Origin: Aeriscardovia sp.
GTDB lineage: Bacteria; Actinomycetota; Actinomycetes; Actinomycetales; Bifidobacteriaceae
Direction of reading: 5' to 3'
NCBI GenBank assembly: GCA_017632945.1
Contig: JAGBQH010000012.1
Span: 124,001 to 188,000 of the forward strand
Length of the DNA stretch: 64,000 bases
In this document: positions 1 to 9,630 of the stretch, piece by piece
How the letters are laid out: each line of letters opens with the position of its first letter
How positions within the stretch are numbered: position 1 is the stretch's first letter
The notes under the pieces: generated by a model
Databases searched by the model: none
Seen by the model: the letters and a program-made list of their open reading frames with translations, nothing else
What the model was told of the DNA's origin: nothing
Made by a program: the position numbers and the translations under genes

Positions 1-1763
1 TCCGCCCGGGGATATCCCTTCAGGGTATTGCCCCTGAGGGGAAGTAGTGGTTGCGGGAGAAAGACCTTGAGGTTCTACAGAATCCTGCAGTACGTCTCCA
101 GGAATGGAAAGGGTGTAGGTTTTAATGTTGGATTCGGGGTTTCCGCTGCTGTCTAAGGCGACATTTTGCAACTGGGGGGTACAGTTGCTTTTTTCGACTA
201 AAGAGGCCCATATTAGCCCCGCAATTTTTATATTCGGCTGACTGCTGTAATATTCGGATCCATACTGGAAGTCCAAGTTAATTCCATTAGATGCTTCCAC
301 TGTAATTGCAAGGGTGTGGGGGTAGCGGAGAGTGGCAGGAGTGGGCATTGTGACCAAAGCCTGCATTTTTTCCACTTGTTTTCCGGGAAATAGGTATTGG
401 ATGTCACAAGTCCGGAAGAGTCCAGCACCTCAAGCCTGCTTTCCTTTTCGGTATCGTCTATCTTGTACGTCTTTCCTGTGGCCATGTTGATTACAAGAGT
501 TGAAACGGAGGAAGAAAGGCTGATGTTTCCGGTGGGACCCGAATAAATGACCTGGACGTTATTGAAGACCTGCGCTATCTCAGCATTGGCATAGGCCTGG
601 AAAGTGATCGCAAACTCGTCTCCCGGAGAGAGGGATTTTGGTTTTGAAGCTTCTTTGTCGCTGGTTGCAGGAGAAAGGCCGTGGTTTTCTATATAAGTGA
701 TGTCTTGAGAGGTGAGGGTGATCTCATTAAAGACTTTGTTGTTTCCTGCCAGGGTCCCTGACGAATCCTGGGTTCCGCTTATTTTGCATCCGGAAGGAAG
801 ATCTTTGCACTCTATTCCCGCTATCTCATAGGAGGAGATCACGGTAAGACCCGCAGAAGGCTGAATCTTAAAAGAAAAATTGGAATAGACTCCGCTCATA
901 AGGGAGGGGTTGGGAAGCTGGGTCTGGGCCTGAATATAAACCTTCTCATTTACCTTTAGAGAGTCGGGATTCCCATCTCTTGCAAATGTAGCTGTATTCG
1001 GAAATACGTTTGGATTCGACACTATCCTGGGGTCTACCCTTCCGTCTATAAGTACTGCCTGGGTTACTACAGGCTGCAGAGGAAGGTTTCCAGTAGTACT
1101 TTCAATGGTTACGCTTTCCTGATCGGAGGCCTGGCTTCCAACGTACACCTTGGAGGATAAAACGTTGTTTTGGGTTGCGGCATCGTTTAGCATAATCTGA
1201 AACGTCAGTGCGATTTGCCCTCCAGCCTTAATCCCAGCAGTACTTGACTGATCTGTAGAGGAAGTAGCGGGTGCAAAGCCATTTTTTTCGATATAGGAAT
1301 AGGAATCTTTCGTAAGCCAGACTTCAAAATCCTTTCCGCTTCCCCCCGTAAAAATGGGGTTCCCTCCGTTGGAGCGGATACTAATCCCGGGTATGCTGCT
1401 TGCCGGAAGCCCCGCAATTTCTAAAGGCTCCGTCCATCTAAGCTTTGTGGGAAGATCGGAGGAATTGTCCTGAAGCTGGGCCGTAATGCCCTCGCTTGGA
1501 ACGCTGATTTCAAAATGAAGCTCGGAATTGTCGGAAGGAAGGCTTGTGACAACCTGGAGCGTGACGGGCTGCTTCCATTGTGCCTTCGTGCCGTTTCCAT
1601 CTTTAAGCCCGTTTTTCAGTATTGAAAAACTATTGCCGATTTTCCCGTCCCCCCAAGCGGTGACGGAAAATAAAGCCACGATGCATAAAACCGTAAAGGC
1701 GGCCGCAATGGACAAAAAGGATCTATATTCTTTTCTTTTTTGTTTCATACGCTTTAAATCCAA
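1..1763 (-). CDS. Secreted three-repeat surface protein, frameshifted, 3' end beyond the window
   Basis: Family not recognised. The N-terminus is a signal peptide: basic residues 4-14, then a hydrophobic core at about 17-37. The rest is built from repeats of about 200 residues. Repeat 1 carries the hallmark GFAPATS at residue 162 and repeat 2 carries GLSPATS at 362. Each is followed by a GG/GD-x-x-A-(L/I)-T-F-Q stretch. The annotated frame stops at 228, but the 60 codons before that stop look unlike the protein. A one-base frame change at the A6 run (T6 on + at 366-371) opens a frame to position 1, which contains a third hallmark, GLSPATT, at about residue 565. The gene is therefore a longer surface protein broken by a one-base indel: pseudogene, length-variable tract or sequence error. 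Any C-terminal anchor lies outside the window. It is divergent from pepO with 39 nt between start codons. Confidence 0.7.
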
Positions 1764-1802
1764 GCCTTATTAAGATCTGGCAGTAATAAATAGAATGGTA
1801 AC

Positions 1803-3821
1803 ATGCGAACAAAATCAGATAAAACTTATAGACCGCAAGATGACTTTTATCGCTATATAAATCATGAATGGCTTGACACCTACGTCCTTCCCCCCGACAA
1901 ATCCAGGTTTGGCACCTTCGACAAGCTCGCCGAGCAAAGTGACGAAGACATCCATTCCATCCTCGAAGATCCGGCTAACAAGGATCTAAAATCCTCCATC
2001 CTCTACAGAAAGTTCATGGATAAAGATTCTCTTGAAAAGGAGGGAATCGAACCAATTTCAAAATCCATAGCCGAAATAAAGGGCGCCCAGTCTATGGACG
2101 ATCTTCTTAAAGCCATGGCCCCCCTGGGATCGCTTCTAGATCTTCCTTTTGAAATAATGGTTTTCGCCGATCCCAAAGATCCTACGATGAATGCAGTGCA
2201 TATCATGCAGGGCGGCATCGGCCTTCCCGACGAATCCTATTACCGAGAGCCCCGTTATGAAAAGATCGTGGAAGCTTACCGCAAAATGCTTTCCTCCCTC
2301 TTTAGGCTCATAGGGGAAGATGACTTTGAAAATTTGGCCGACAAAGTAGTGGATCTCGAAACCAAGATTGCCCATTTCCACTGGGATTCGGTCCAGGTAA
2401 GAGACGACATCAAGACCTACAACCCCATGACCAGAGACGAGTTCTCCAAGGAGCTCTCCAACTTCAACATTCCGAACTGGGTTGAATATGTGCAGAGCTC
2501 TTACGAATCTGAGCCCATGTCAAAGGCCGTTCCAATCAATTTCCAAAGCGCAATAGAAAAAGTGATAGTCCATGAGCCCTCTTTCCTGGACGGCCTCAAC
2601 GGCCTTTGGGAAAGTGAAGGGGTAGATGCGTGGAAGGCCTGGTGCATGGCTCGCCTGCTTACCAACTCCGCCTCCTTCCTCACCGAGGAGTTTGATAAGA
2701 CTTCCTTTGATTTCTACGGCAAAGTTCTCAAGGGCCAGCCCGCCCAAAAAGACAGGTGGAAGAGGGCTGTTGGCCTTGTAAACTCCATAAGCGGAGAAGA
2801 AGTAGGAAAAATCTACGTCAGCCTTCATTTCCCGGCTTCTTCCAAAGAGCAGGTCCAGGAGCTCGTAAACAACCTCATTGAGGCTTACAGGGTCTCTATC
2901 TCTAACAGCACCTGGCTGGGAGAGAAAACCAAGGGAAGAGCCCTAGAGAAGCTTTCGCTCTTCACCCCCATGATCGGCTACCCCGAAGAGTGGAAAGACT
3001 ACTCGGCACTGGAAGTGAGCGATGATAAAGATCTCATGGACAACATGCGCTCTTCCTACCTTTTCCTTAGCGCCAAGGAATTTGAGAAGGCAGGAAAGAA
3101 GGTAGACAAGCGCGAATGGGAGATGAATCCGCAGACCGTAAACGCCTACTACGAGCCCACCTTAAACGAAATAGTGTTCCCTGCTGCCATCCTGCAAGAT
3201 CCCTTCTTCAGTCCCGACAGGCCCAAGAGCGCGAACTTTGGCGGCATAGGTTGTGTCATAGGCCACGAAATTGGACACGGCTTCGACGATCAGGGAAGTT
3301 GCTATGACGGCCACGGTCGCCTTGAAAACTGGTGGACCGATGAAGATAGAAAGAACTTCAAGGCCCTCACTCAAAAACTAATCGACCAGTACAACAAACT
3401 CGTTCCTTTGCAACTCGAAGAAGAGTACGCAAAGGAAGGAAAGGCCGATCAGGCTCCCCACGTAAACGGCGCCATGACCATAGGTGAAAATATAGGCGAC
3501 CTTTCCGGAGTGGATATCTCCCTTAAAGCTCTGGCGCTCCACCACGGCCTTAAGGTAGACACTTTGCAGGATCTTGCTTCCTCTCTAAAGGAAATGGGGG
3601 ATGCAGAGGCCATATCCTTCTTCTCCACCTACGCTTTGATCTGGAGAATGAAGATAAGGGACGCCTTTGCAGAGCAGCTTTTGGCAATAGATCCCCACTC
3701 TCCTGCTGAGTTTAGGACCAATCAGGTTCTAAAGAATGTGGACGCCTTCTACTCCACCTATGACGTCCAACCCGGAGACGGCATGTGGCTGGATCCTGAA
3801 GACAGGGTCAGGATCTGGTAA
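1803..3821 (+). CDS. pepO: M13 family zinc metallopeptidase (endopeptidase O)
   Basis: A 672-residue neprilysin-like peptidase, the usual length for bacterial PepO. The zinc motif HEIGH is at residues 488-492, the downstream zinc-ligand motif GENIGD at 561-566 (ligand E562), and the substrate-binding N-A-Y motif at 447-449. The N-terminal half is the helical M13 N domain. There is no signal peptide, so the enzyme is expected in the cytoplasm, where these enzymes cleave oligopeptides. The ATG start lies 39 nt from the start of the divergent surface-protein gene, so both promoters must share that short gap or overlap the coding ends. The next feature downstream is a tRNA, so the gene is probably monocistronic. 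Confidence 0.93.
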   Translation: MRTKSDKTYRPQDDFYRYINHEWLDTYVLPPDKSRFGTFDKLAEQSDEDIHSILEDPANKDLKSSILYRKFMDKDSLEKEGIEPISKSIAEIKGAQSMDDLLKAMAPLGSLLDLPFEIMVFADPKDPTMNAVHIMQGGIGLPDESYYREPRYEKIVEAYRKMLSSLFRLIGEDDFENLADKVVDLETKIAHFHWDSVQVRDDIKTYNPMTRDEFSKELSNFNIPNWVEYVQSSYESEPMSKAVPINFQSAIEKVIVHEPSFLDGLNGLWESEGVDAWKAWCMARLLTNSASFLTEEFDKTSFDFYGKVLKGQPAQKDRWKRAVGLVNSISGEEVGKIYVSLHFPASSKEQVQELVNNLIEAYRVSISNSTWLGEKTKGRALEKLSLFTPMIGYPEEWKDYSALEVSDDKDLMDNMRSSYLFLSAKEFEKAGKKVDKREWEMNPQTVNAYYEPTLNEIVFPAAILQDPFFSPDRPKSANFGGIGCVIGHEIGHGFDDQGSCYDGHGRLENWWTDEDRKNFKALTQKLIDQYNKLVPLQLEEEYAKEGKADQAPHVNGAMTIGENIGDLSGVDISLKALALHHGLKVDTLQDLASSLKEMGDAEAISFFSTYALIWRMKIRDAFAEQLLAIDPHSPAEFRTNQVLKNVDAFYSTYDVQPGDGMWLDPEDRVRIW

Positions 3822-3864
3822 GACTTGAGAATGTACACGCCTCTGTGTATATTTTTCTCAAGGA

Positions 3865-3938
3865 GGGGATGTAGCTCAGTCGGTTAGAGCGGCGAACCCA
3901 TAATTCGTTGGTCCGGGGTTCAAGTCCCTGCATCCCCA
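3865..3938 (+). tRNA. tRNA with CAT anticodon (elongator Met, or Ile2 if lysidine-modified)
   Basis: A full cloverleaf can be folded: acceptor GGGGATG/CATCCCC, D-stem GCTC/GAGC, anticodon stem GCGAA/TTCGT, T-stem CGGGG/CCCTG, discriminator A, no encoded CCA. The anticodon loop reads CCCATAA, giving anticodon CAT. The stem lacks the three G-C pairs of initiator tRNA. CAT can be elongator Met or, after TilS lysidine modification, Ile2; the sequence alone does not decide. Position 33 is C instead of the nearly universal T. Confidence 0.9.
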
Positions 3939-3943
3939 CTTCC

Positions 3944-3968
3944 TCCCCGCTTTTGTGCGGGGATTTTT
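3944..3968 (+). terminator. Rho-independent terminator of the CAT tRNA
   Basis: Stem CCCCGC/GCGGGG with a short T-rich loop, followed by ATTTTT, just after the tRNA 3' end. Confidence 0.8.
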
Positions 3969-4120
3969 GTGTTTCCCCTTTGCGCTGATGTAAGAGGAAA
4001 TGAATCTGTAATTAGTAGATTTTTAGATATAGTATAGTTTCAGGGTCGGTTATTGACGATTCCAATACTGGATTGGAGGGAGCGCCCTCCTTCCGGGAAG
4101 AGGAAGAGGCGGGGGAAATC

Positions 4121-6026
4121 ATGGAAAAAACCGGACTTATCAACGGCGAAAATGAACTTTTCCCCTTCTCTTTCAGCCTCGATAAGATCCGGCACAAAGA
4201 CAATTCCCTATATTCCGAGCTTTTGAAAATCCTGCTTTTAGACAGATCTCGCAAAAAAAACATCATCTGGGCCACTGACGTCTATAAGGGGCGCGATTGG
4301 GAAAGCCCGGTCTGCCAAAGCGCGGTATCGGCAATCCGTCCGCGGGCTTTTAAGGAGGACGCGGAAAAGCAGTCCAGGGTTAAAACCTATGCGGAAGTCT
4401 TTACCCCCTTTGAAGTAGTTTCACAGATGACAGAGGCTCTTTGGGAGGATCTGGAAGGGCGAGACAAGACTTACCTTGAGATTGCCTGCGGGGAGGCTCC
4501 CTTTATAACTTCCCGTTATGATGCTGCTACCGGAAAGCCTATACCATTGGAAAAACGGGTTGGAATTTTGGACAGAAAGCTCCAAGTAGCAGAGAAGGCC
4601 GCGGAAGGCGATGAAGACTGGATAGAAAAGGCCGAAGCGGCGCTTAAGTCCGTCTACGGTTACGAGTTCCAGGGTGACAGCCTTTTTATAGCCCGCGTCA
4701 ATGTGTTGGATGCCTTCCTTGAAAACTTTGAAGCGCGCTTTCATAGGACTTGCGATCGCGATCTCCTTCTCAAAGAGGCCAACATAATTTCATGGAACTT
4801 CTGGCAGATGGATGGACTCACAGATTTATTCCCTGAAAGGGAAAAATTGCGAAGACAGGCAAATGATCTTTTTTCTAAAGTGGCATATCCTCGGATTCGA
4901 TTTTGGAATCAGAACCGATCAACTTCATTTGATAAGGTAAAATTCGAAGGAAGCAGAAATATGAAACAATTTTATGCGATTATAGGTAATCCGCCGTTTC
5001 ACAATCCACTTGAAGATACTAGCGATGAGCCAATCTATCAATATTTTATGAAGGCCTCATTCAGGATAGCGGAGAAGGTTGAATTAATCACTTCTGCTAA
5101 GTTTTTAACCTTTAATGGAAAACAGAAAAACGAAACTAAGCAATTCACTATAGATAGGTTGCAAGATTCACATTTCAAAGTTTTGATGTATGAACCAGAT
5201 GCAACAAAAGTGTTTCCTAATACCGATCAGAAGGGGGGGGGTATGTATCTCTCTTAGAGATGAAAAAAAAGACTTCGCCCCCATAGAAGACTTTATACCC
5301 TTTGAAGAACTCTCTGCTATAAAACAAAAAGTCTGGAAAGTTTCCAAACAATCAATCACAGATTTTGCCTTTTCGACCGACAGTTATAAATTTTCAGACA
5401 AAATGCATCTGGAAAACCCCTCAGTTATAGCCCTACTTAGCAAGGGGCATAAGCGTACATTAACAACCAATATTTTTGATAAGTTGGACTCCATCATTTT
5501 TTTTGATAACTTGCCCCTTGGTGCAGAGCAAAAAGACTATATAAAAATTATGGGAATTGATAAGCCCAAACAAAAGCACGAAGAGCCACGTCGTATTGGA
5601 CGTTATATACGGAAAGACTACATACAAAATCATCCAAACCTTAAAAAATGGAAAGTTTTAGTCCCCGAAGCCAATGGTGCCGGGGCACTTGGGGAGACAT
5701 TGTCTACGCCCCTGATTGGCAAGCCCCTGATTGGTCATACTCAGAGCTTTATAAGCATCGGCTCTTTTGATACCGGCCAGGAAGCCGAAGCATGCCTGAA
5801 ATACGTGAAGAGTAAATTTGCCAGGGCAATGCTTGGAATTTTAAAAGTGACTCAACATAACCCAATAAAAACATGGCAGTACGTACCATGGCAGGACTTC
5901 ACTCCTTCCTCCGACATCGACTGGGACCAAACTATCCCCGATATCGACCGGCAGCTATACAAAAAGTATGGCCTGTCTCCTGAAGAGATCGCATTTATTG
6001 AAAGCAACGTAAAGGAGATGGAGTGA
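4121..6026 (+). CDS. Adenine-specific DNA methyltransferase with C-terminal target recognition region; split by a G9 tract (phase OFF)
   Basis: Two overlapping frames encode one Eco57I-like N6-adenine methyltransferase. The first (to a TAG at 5255-5257) has the FTP entry motif, AdoMet motif I as L-E-I-A-C-G-E-A-P at residues 119-127, and catalytic motif IV NPPF at 290-293. The second (to 6026) continues the catalytic fold and holds a variable C-terminal part suited to target recognition. They join at nine G residues, 5233-5241. With eight Gs the codons run from D-Q-K-G-G straight into V-C-I-S-L and give a 634-residue enzyme. With nine Gs translation ends within five codons after the tract. 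The start at 4121 was chosen because the upstream part of the frame has only a non-ATG start, while this ATG has a purine-rich GGGGGAAA before it. The stop overlaps the next start (TGATG), so the helicase gene is translationally coupled. Confidence 0.85.
5233..5241 (+). repeat. G9 homopolymer in the methyltransferase gene
   Basis: Nine consecutive G at the exact point where the reading frame breaks. Loss of one G restores the frame. Polyguanine tracts of this length are classic slipped-strand contingency loci. Confidence 0.9.
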
Positions 6027-9000
6027 TGGAAAAGCAAAATGGAATCTCACAGTATGTAGCTCCATATCGTCTCTACAACCCTAGAATTTATGCTTATATC
6101 ATTCCGGATTATCCCAAACTAAGAGGTTGGACAAAGCTTGGGTATACAGAGCGTAAAGTCGAAAAGAGAATTGAAGAGCAGACTTTTACCGCAAATGTAG
6201 AGGCCGAACTAAAATGGGATCTTCCTGCCATTTATGACGACGGAGAAATCTTCAATCAAGATCACGGGTTCCATGACTACCTCGAGAGGGTGGGGTGCGA
6301 GAGAATGCCCCATGAAAACGGCAAACCCTCGGAATGGTTCAAAATTTCCCCAGAGGATGCAAAACGGCGTCTTTACGAGTTCAAGGAAAACCGGGGAATT
6401 TTAAAGGACGACCCTTCGGTCGCACCCTTTCCTCCTCTCAGAAAAGAACAAAGAGAAGCAATAGAAAAAACCGTCCAATGGTTCGAGACTTCTGGTAAGG
6501 GTAGCGACTTTTTGTGGAATGCGAAGCCCCGTTTCGGAAAGACCCTGACGGCCTACGCCCTCTGCGAACGCATGAGGTTTAAACGCATCCTGGTAGTCAC
6601 TAATAGGCCCATAATCGCAGATTCCTGGTATAGAGATTATGCAAAGTATCTGGGAAGTCAAAAATACTACTTCATAAGCAATATTAAAGATCTGCAGCAG
6701 CCCGAAAAGTACCCCCTATGCATTACGCGGGAAAAGTATTTGAAAAGCGTATCTGATCTACTAGTAGAGTCTGAAGACTCCAACATAGGTAAGCCGACCA
6801 TATACTTTGTAAGTTTCCAAGACCTCAAAGGATCTATGTATTTCAATCCTACGGCAACTGTAGACAAGCTGAAATATATCAGCGGACTTGAGTTCGACAT
6901 TATGATTGTCGATGAATCCCATGAGGCCGTAGATACTGTAGAGACCCAGACGGTTTTCGAGAAAATCAGCCGCAACTACACTCTTTACCTTTCCGGCACT
7001 CCCTTCAAGGCTCTTTCAAATAATAAATTCCCTGTGGGCGCCATATTCAATTGGACCTACGAGGACGAGCAGGAAGCCAAGGAGGAATGGGGAAGCAAAG
7101 ACTGCAACCCCTACGAAGCTATGCCCAGACTGAATATGCTAACCTACAAAATAAGCGATCTTGTCTTAGACGAGCTTCAAAAAGGAACTGTAGTGGACGG
7201 CGATCTGTACAGCTGGGCTTTCGATCTAAATGAGCTGTTTGCAACAAATTCCCACAACGCTTTCGAACACGAAGAGGCTGTCGACAAGTTCTTAAACGCT
7301 TTGACATCGAACGCCAAGTACCCCTTCTCTACTCCAGAGTTGCGAGCCGAGCTCCGCCATACATTCTGGCTACTCAACAGAATTTCCTCTGTTAAAGCCT
7401 TAGCCACGAAACTTAGAAACCATCCCTTCTTCAAAGATTATCGGATAGTGGAAGCTGTAGGAAAGACAAGCAATGATGAAAACGGAGATGCGGAATTTGA
7501 GGAGGAAAGCTTTTCAGAAAGCAACAAGGGATCATTAGCGAAAGTCCGGGAAGCGATAGAAAGCGGTAAAAAGACAATCACGCTTTCCGTAGGGCAACTC
7601 ACGACCGGAATCACTGTCCCGGAATGGAACGCTATACTAATGCTTTCAAACCTTAAATCTAAAGAAAGATATGTACAGGCTGCTTTCCGCACCCAAAATC
7701 CCTACAGCTTCCAAACAAGAGTTGCCGGAAAACTGCAGGAGTGTCGCAAGCAGAACTCCTACGTCTTCGACTTCGACCCGGTCAGGGCTCTGACTATTTA
7801 TGATGCCTATGCAAACAGCCTCTGTTCCTATAGAGAAGGCGAATACCTGGATACGCGCCGAAGGGAAGAAAATTCCAGACGCCTCCTCAATTTCTTCCCC
7901 GTCATAAGCGAAGACGAGGAAGGGGAAATGATAGATCTGAATCCTGAGCAAATCATAGCCTTCCCGGTTAAAGCCGAAGGAAGGGAGGCGGTGGAAAGGG
8001 GATTTCACTATGACGGGCTGTTTCAAAACATCGGAATTGTGGTCAGAAACCCTAAGTCCAACAGAATCTTGCAGAACGTAAAGCAGTTCGGAGATTCTCC
8101 GGCAGAAAAGGAGAACGACGACTCTTCCATTCTGGAGTCTCTCGATGCAGAAGGCAATGTCAAACCCACGCAGGAACAGACGGAATTACGGAAAGAGGAG
8201 ATTTTTGGAAAGAAAGTCTATTCCGATCTCGATCCTTCCAATATTCCAAGCTTTGATCGGGTGCACAATTCTCCTCAAAAGAACTCCTCGGCAAAAGCGT
8301 GCGACAAGTTCGCCAAAGAAAAAGTCATTTCTCCGGTAATAGAGCAAGCAAAGGAGAATGGAGGACTGTCTGAAGACCTCCTTAGAAAATGCGAAAAAAG
8401 GATTGTCCAGGAGATAGTCCCCGAGCTTCAGGCTATGGAGGCCTCTTACCGCATACGCAAAAATGAGATTGCAAAAGACAAGGAGGAAAGCCTCAAACCT
8501 GAAGACAGCGAAGAAGAAAGGCGAAAGATATATGAATCTTTCGACTTGAAGTTTGAAAGCCTTGAAGCCGAACAGGGGCAATATGAGAAGCGCTGGTTGG
8601 AACGGGCCACTGAGGAAGCCGAAAAGATTGTCGCGGAAGAGGCGACAAAGGAAAAGGAACAAAGGGAGGCAAATCCTTATATAGAGGCAAAGAAGAAGCA
8701 GCTCTGCAGCCTCGCATCTGCCATACCTACCTTCTTGATGGCCTATGGGGTCTATAACGAAGACGGAACTTCAAAAACCACTATTGAGAACTTGGCAGAC
8801 GGCATTCCGGAGGAAGTGTTCAAGGAAGTGACGGGCATCTCCAAAGAGGACTTCGAATACCTCCTCAACGGAGGAGATTACTTCGATCCCGAGAGCGGAG
8901 AAAAGAAGCGTTTTGAGGGCCACGTATTTAACGACGCCGTGTTCAATGAAGCCATAAATTACTTCATGAAAAAGCGCCGCGAGCTGGCGAACTGGTTTGA

Positions 9001-9475
9001 AGAAGAAAGCGACAGAGACATCTTTGACTATATCCCCCCTCAAAAAACCAACCAGATTTTCACCCCCAAAGCTGTGGTGAAGCATATGGTAGATCTCTTT
9101 GAAAAAGAGGAGCCCGGCTGCTTTGCAGATCCCGATCATACGTTTGCCGACCTGTATATAAAGAGCGGGCTTTTTATAGCAGAAGTCGTAAAAAGGCTCT
9201 ATCGGAATTCTGAAATGAAGCGGCTTTTCCCGGATGACAAAGAAAGGCTTGACCACATCTTCTCCCGACAGGTCTTCGGAATGGCGCCATCTGAAATTAT
9301 TTACCGGATAGCTACCAACTTCATCTTCGGCTTCAGCTCGAACGGGACCATCCCAGACAAGTATCGACCCAACTTCGAGATCGCAGATTCTGCCCAGCTC
9401 GCCAAAGAGGGAAAGCTGGTTTCCTTCGTAGAGCAAAGGTTTGGAGAGTACCTTCCGGACTCTTATAGGGATTAA
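6026..9475 (+). CDS. Restriction protein: GIY-YIG-like nuclease, SF2 helicase and degenerate methyltransferase domain
   Basis: A 1149-residue protein. Residues about 20-60 match the T5orf172/GIY-YIG pattern (R-I-Y-A-Y, then G-W-T-K-L-G-Y-T-E). An SF2 translocase follows: Walker A-like KPRFGKT at 167-173, DESH box near 297, SGTP near 323, and an arginine-finger-type motif with R-T-Q-N near 557. Residues about 700-860 are charged and probably coiled. The C-terminus (from about 1008) starts like an adenine methylase (Q-I-F-T-P), but motif I has decayed to D-L-Y-I-K-S-G-L-F and the chain ends before any NPPY motif. It is inferred to be the restriction subunit of the upstream methyltransferase, and its pseudo-methylase domain may dock or read the target. 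The ATG at 6026 overlaps the upstream stop and has AAAGGAG before it. The exact RM class is uncertain. Confidence 0.8.
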   Translation: MEKQNGISQYVAPYRLYNPRIYAYIIPDYPKLRGWTKLGYTERKVEKRIEEQTFTANVEAELKWDLPAIYDDGEIFNQDHGFHDYLERVGCERMPHENGKPSEWFKISPEDAKRRLYEFKENRGILKDDPSVAPFPPLRKEQREAIEKTVQWFETSGKGSDFLWNAKPRFGKTLTAYALCERMRFKRILVVTNRPIIADSWYRDYAKYLGSQKYYFISNIKDLQQPEKYPLCITREKYLKSVSDLLVESEDSNIGKPTIYFVSFQDLKGSMYFNPTATVDKLKYISGLEFDIMIVDESHEAVDTVETQTVFEKISRNYTLYLSGTPFKALSNNKFPVGAIFNWTYEDEQEAKEEWGSKDCNPYEAMPRLNMLTYKISDLVLDELQKGTVVDGDLYSWAFDLNELFATNSHNAFEHEEAVDKFLNALTSNAKYPFSTPELRAELRHTFWLLNRISSVKALATKLRNHPFFKDYRIVEAVGKTSNDENGDAEFEEESFSESNKGSLAKVREAIESGKKTITLSVGQLTTGITVPEWNAILMLSNLKSKERYVQAAFRTQNPYSFQTRVAGKLQECRKQNSYVFDFDPVRALTIYDAYANSLCSYREGEYLDTRRREENSRRLLNFFPVISEDEEGEMIDLNPEQIIAFPVKAEGREAVERGFHYDGLFQNIGIVVRNPKSNRILQNVKQFGDSPAEKENDDSSILESLDAEGNVKPTQEQTELRKEEIFGKKVYSDLDPSNIPSFDRVHNSPQKNSSAKACDKFAKEKVISPVIEQAKENGGLSEDLLRKCEKRIVQEIVPELQAMEASYRIRKNEIAKDKEESLKPEDSEEERRKIYESFDLKFESLEAEQGQYEKRWLERATEEAEKIVAEEATKEKEQREANPYIEAKKKQLCSLASAIPTFLMAYGVYNEDGTSKTTIENLADGIPEEVFKEVTGISKEDFEYLLNGGDYFDPESGEKKRFEGHVFNDAVFNEAINYFMKKRRELANWFEEESDRDIFDYIPPQKTNQIFTPKAVVKHMVDLFEKEEPGCFADPDHTFADLYIKSGLFIAEVVKRLYRNSEMKRLFPDDKERLDHIFSRQVFGMAPSEIIYRIATNFIFGFSSNGTIPDKYRPNFEIADSAQLAKEGKLVSFVEQRFGEYLPDSYRD

Positions 9476-9493
9476 GCGCTCCTAAAGCCCATA

Positions 9494-9526
9494 GCCTTCC
9501 GCTTATTAAAAGCGGAAGGCTTTTTC
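9494..9526 (+). terminator. Terminator of restriction-modification locus 1
   Basis: Perfect 11-bp stem GCCTTCCGCTT/AAGCGGAAGGC with a 5-nt loop, then TTTTTC, 18 nt after the stop codon at 9475. Confidence 0.9.
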
Positions 9527-9630
9527 TTTTCCGCCATTTTTCGGCAAGCCAAAGGAGTAACTTAAGGGCAGTTGATAAAATTCGATAAGACTTGCGATAG
9601 CAAAGGAAAGTTTCTAAAGAAAGCTCTACA

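Noticed and set aside
8186..9436. Long minus-strand open frames opposite the GIY-YIG helicase gene
   Set aside because: They mirror the codon usage of the real + gene, have no ribosome-binding sites and no recognisable domains.
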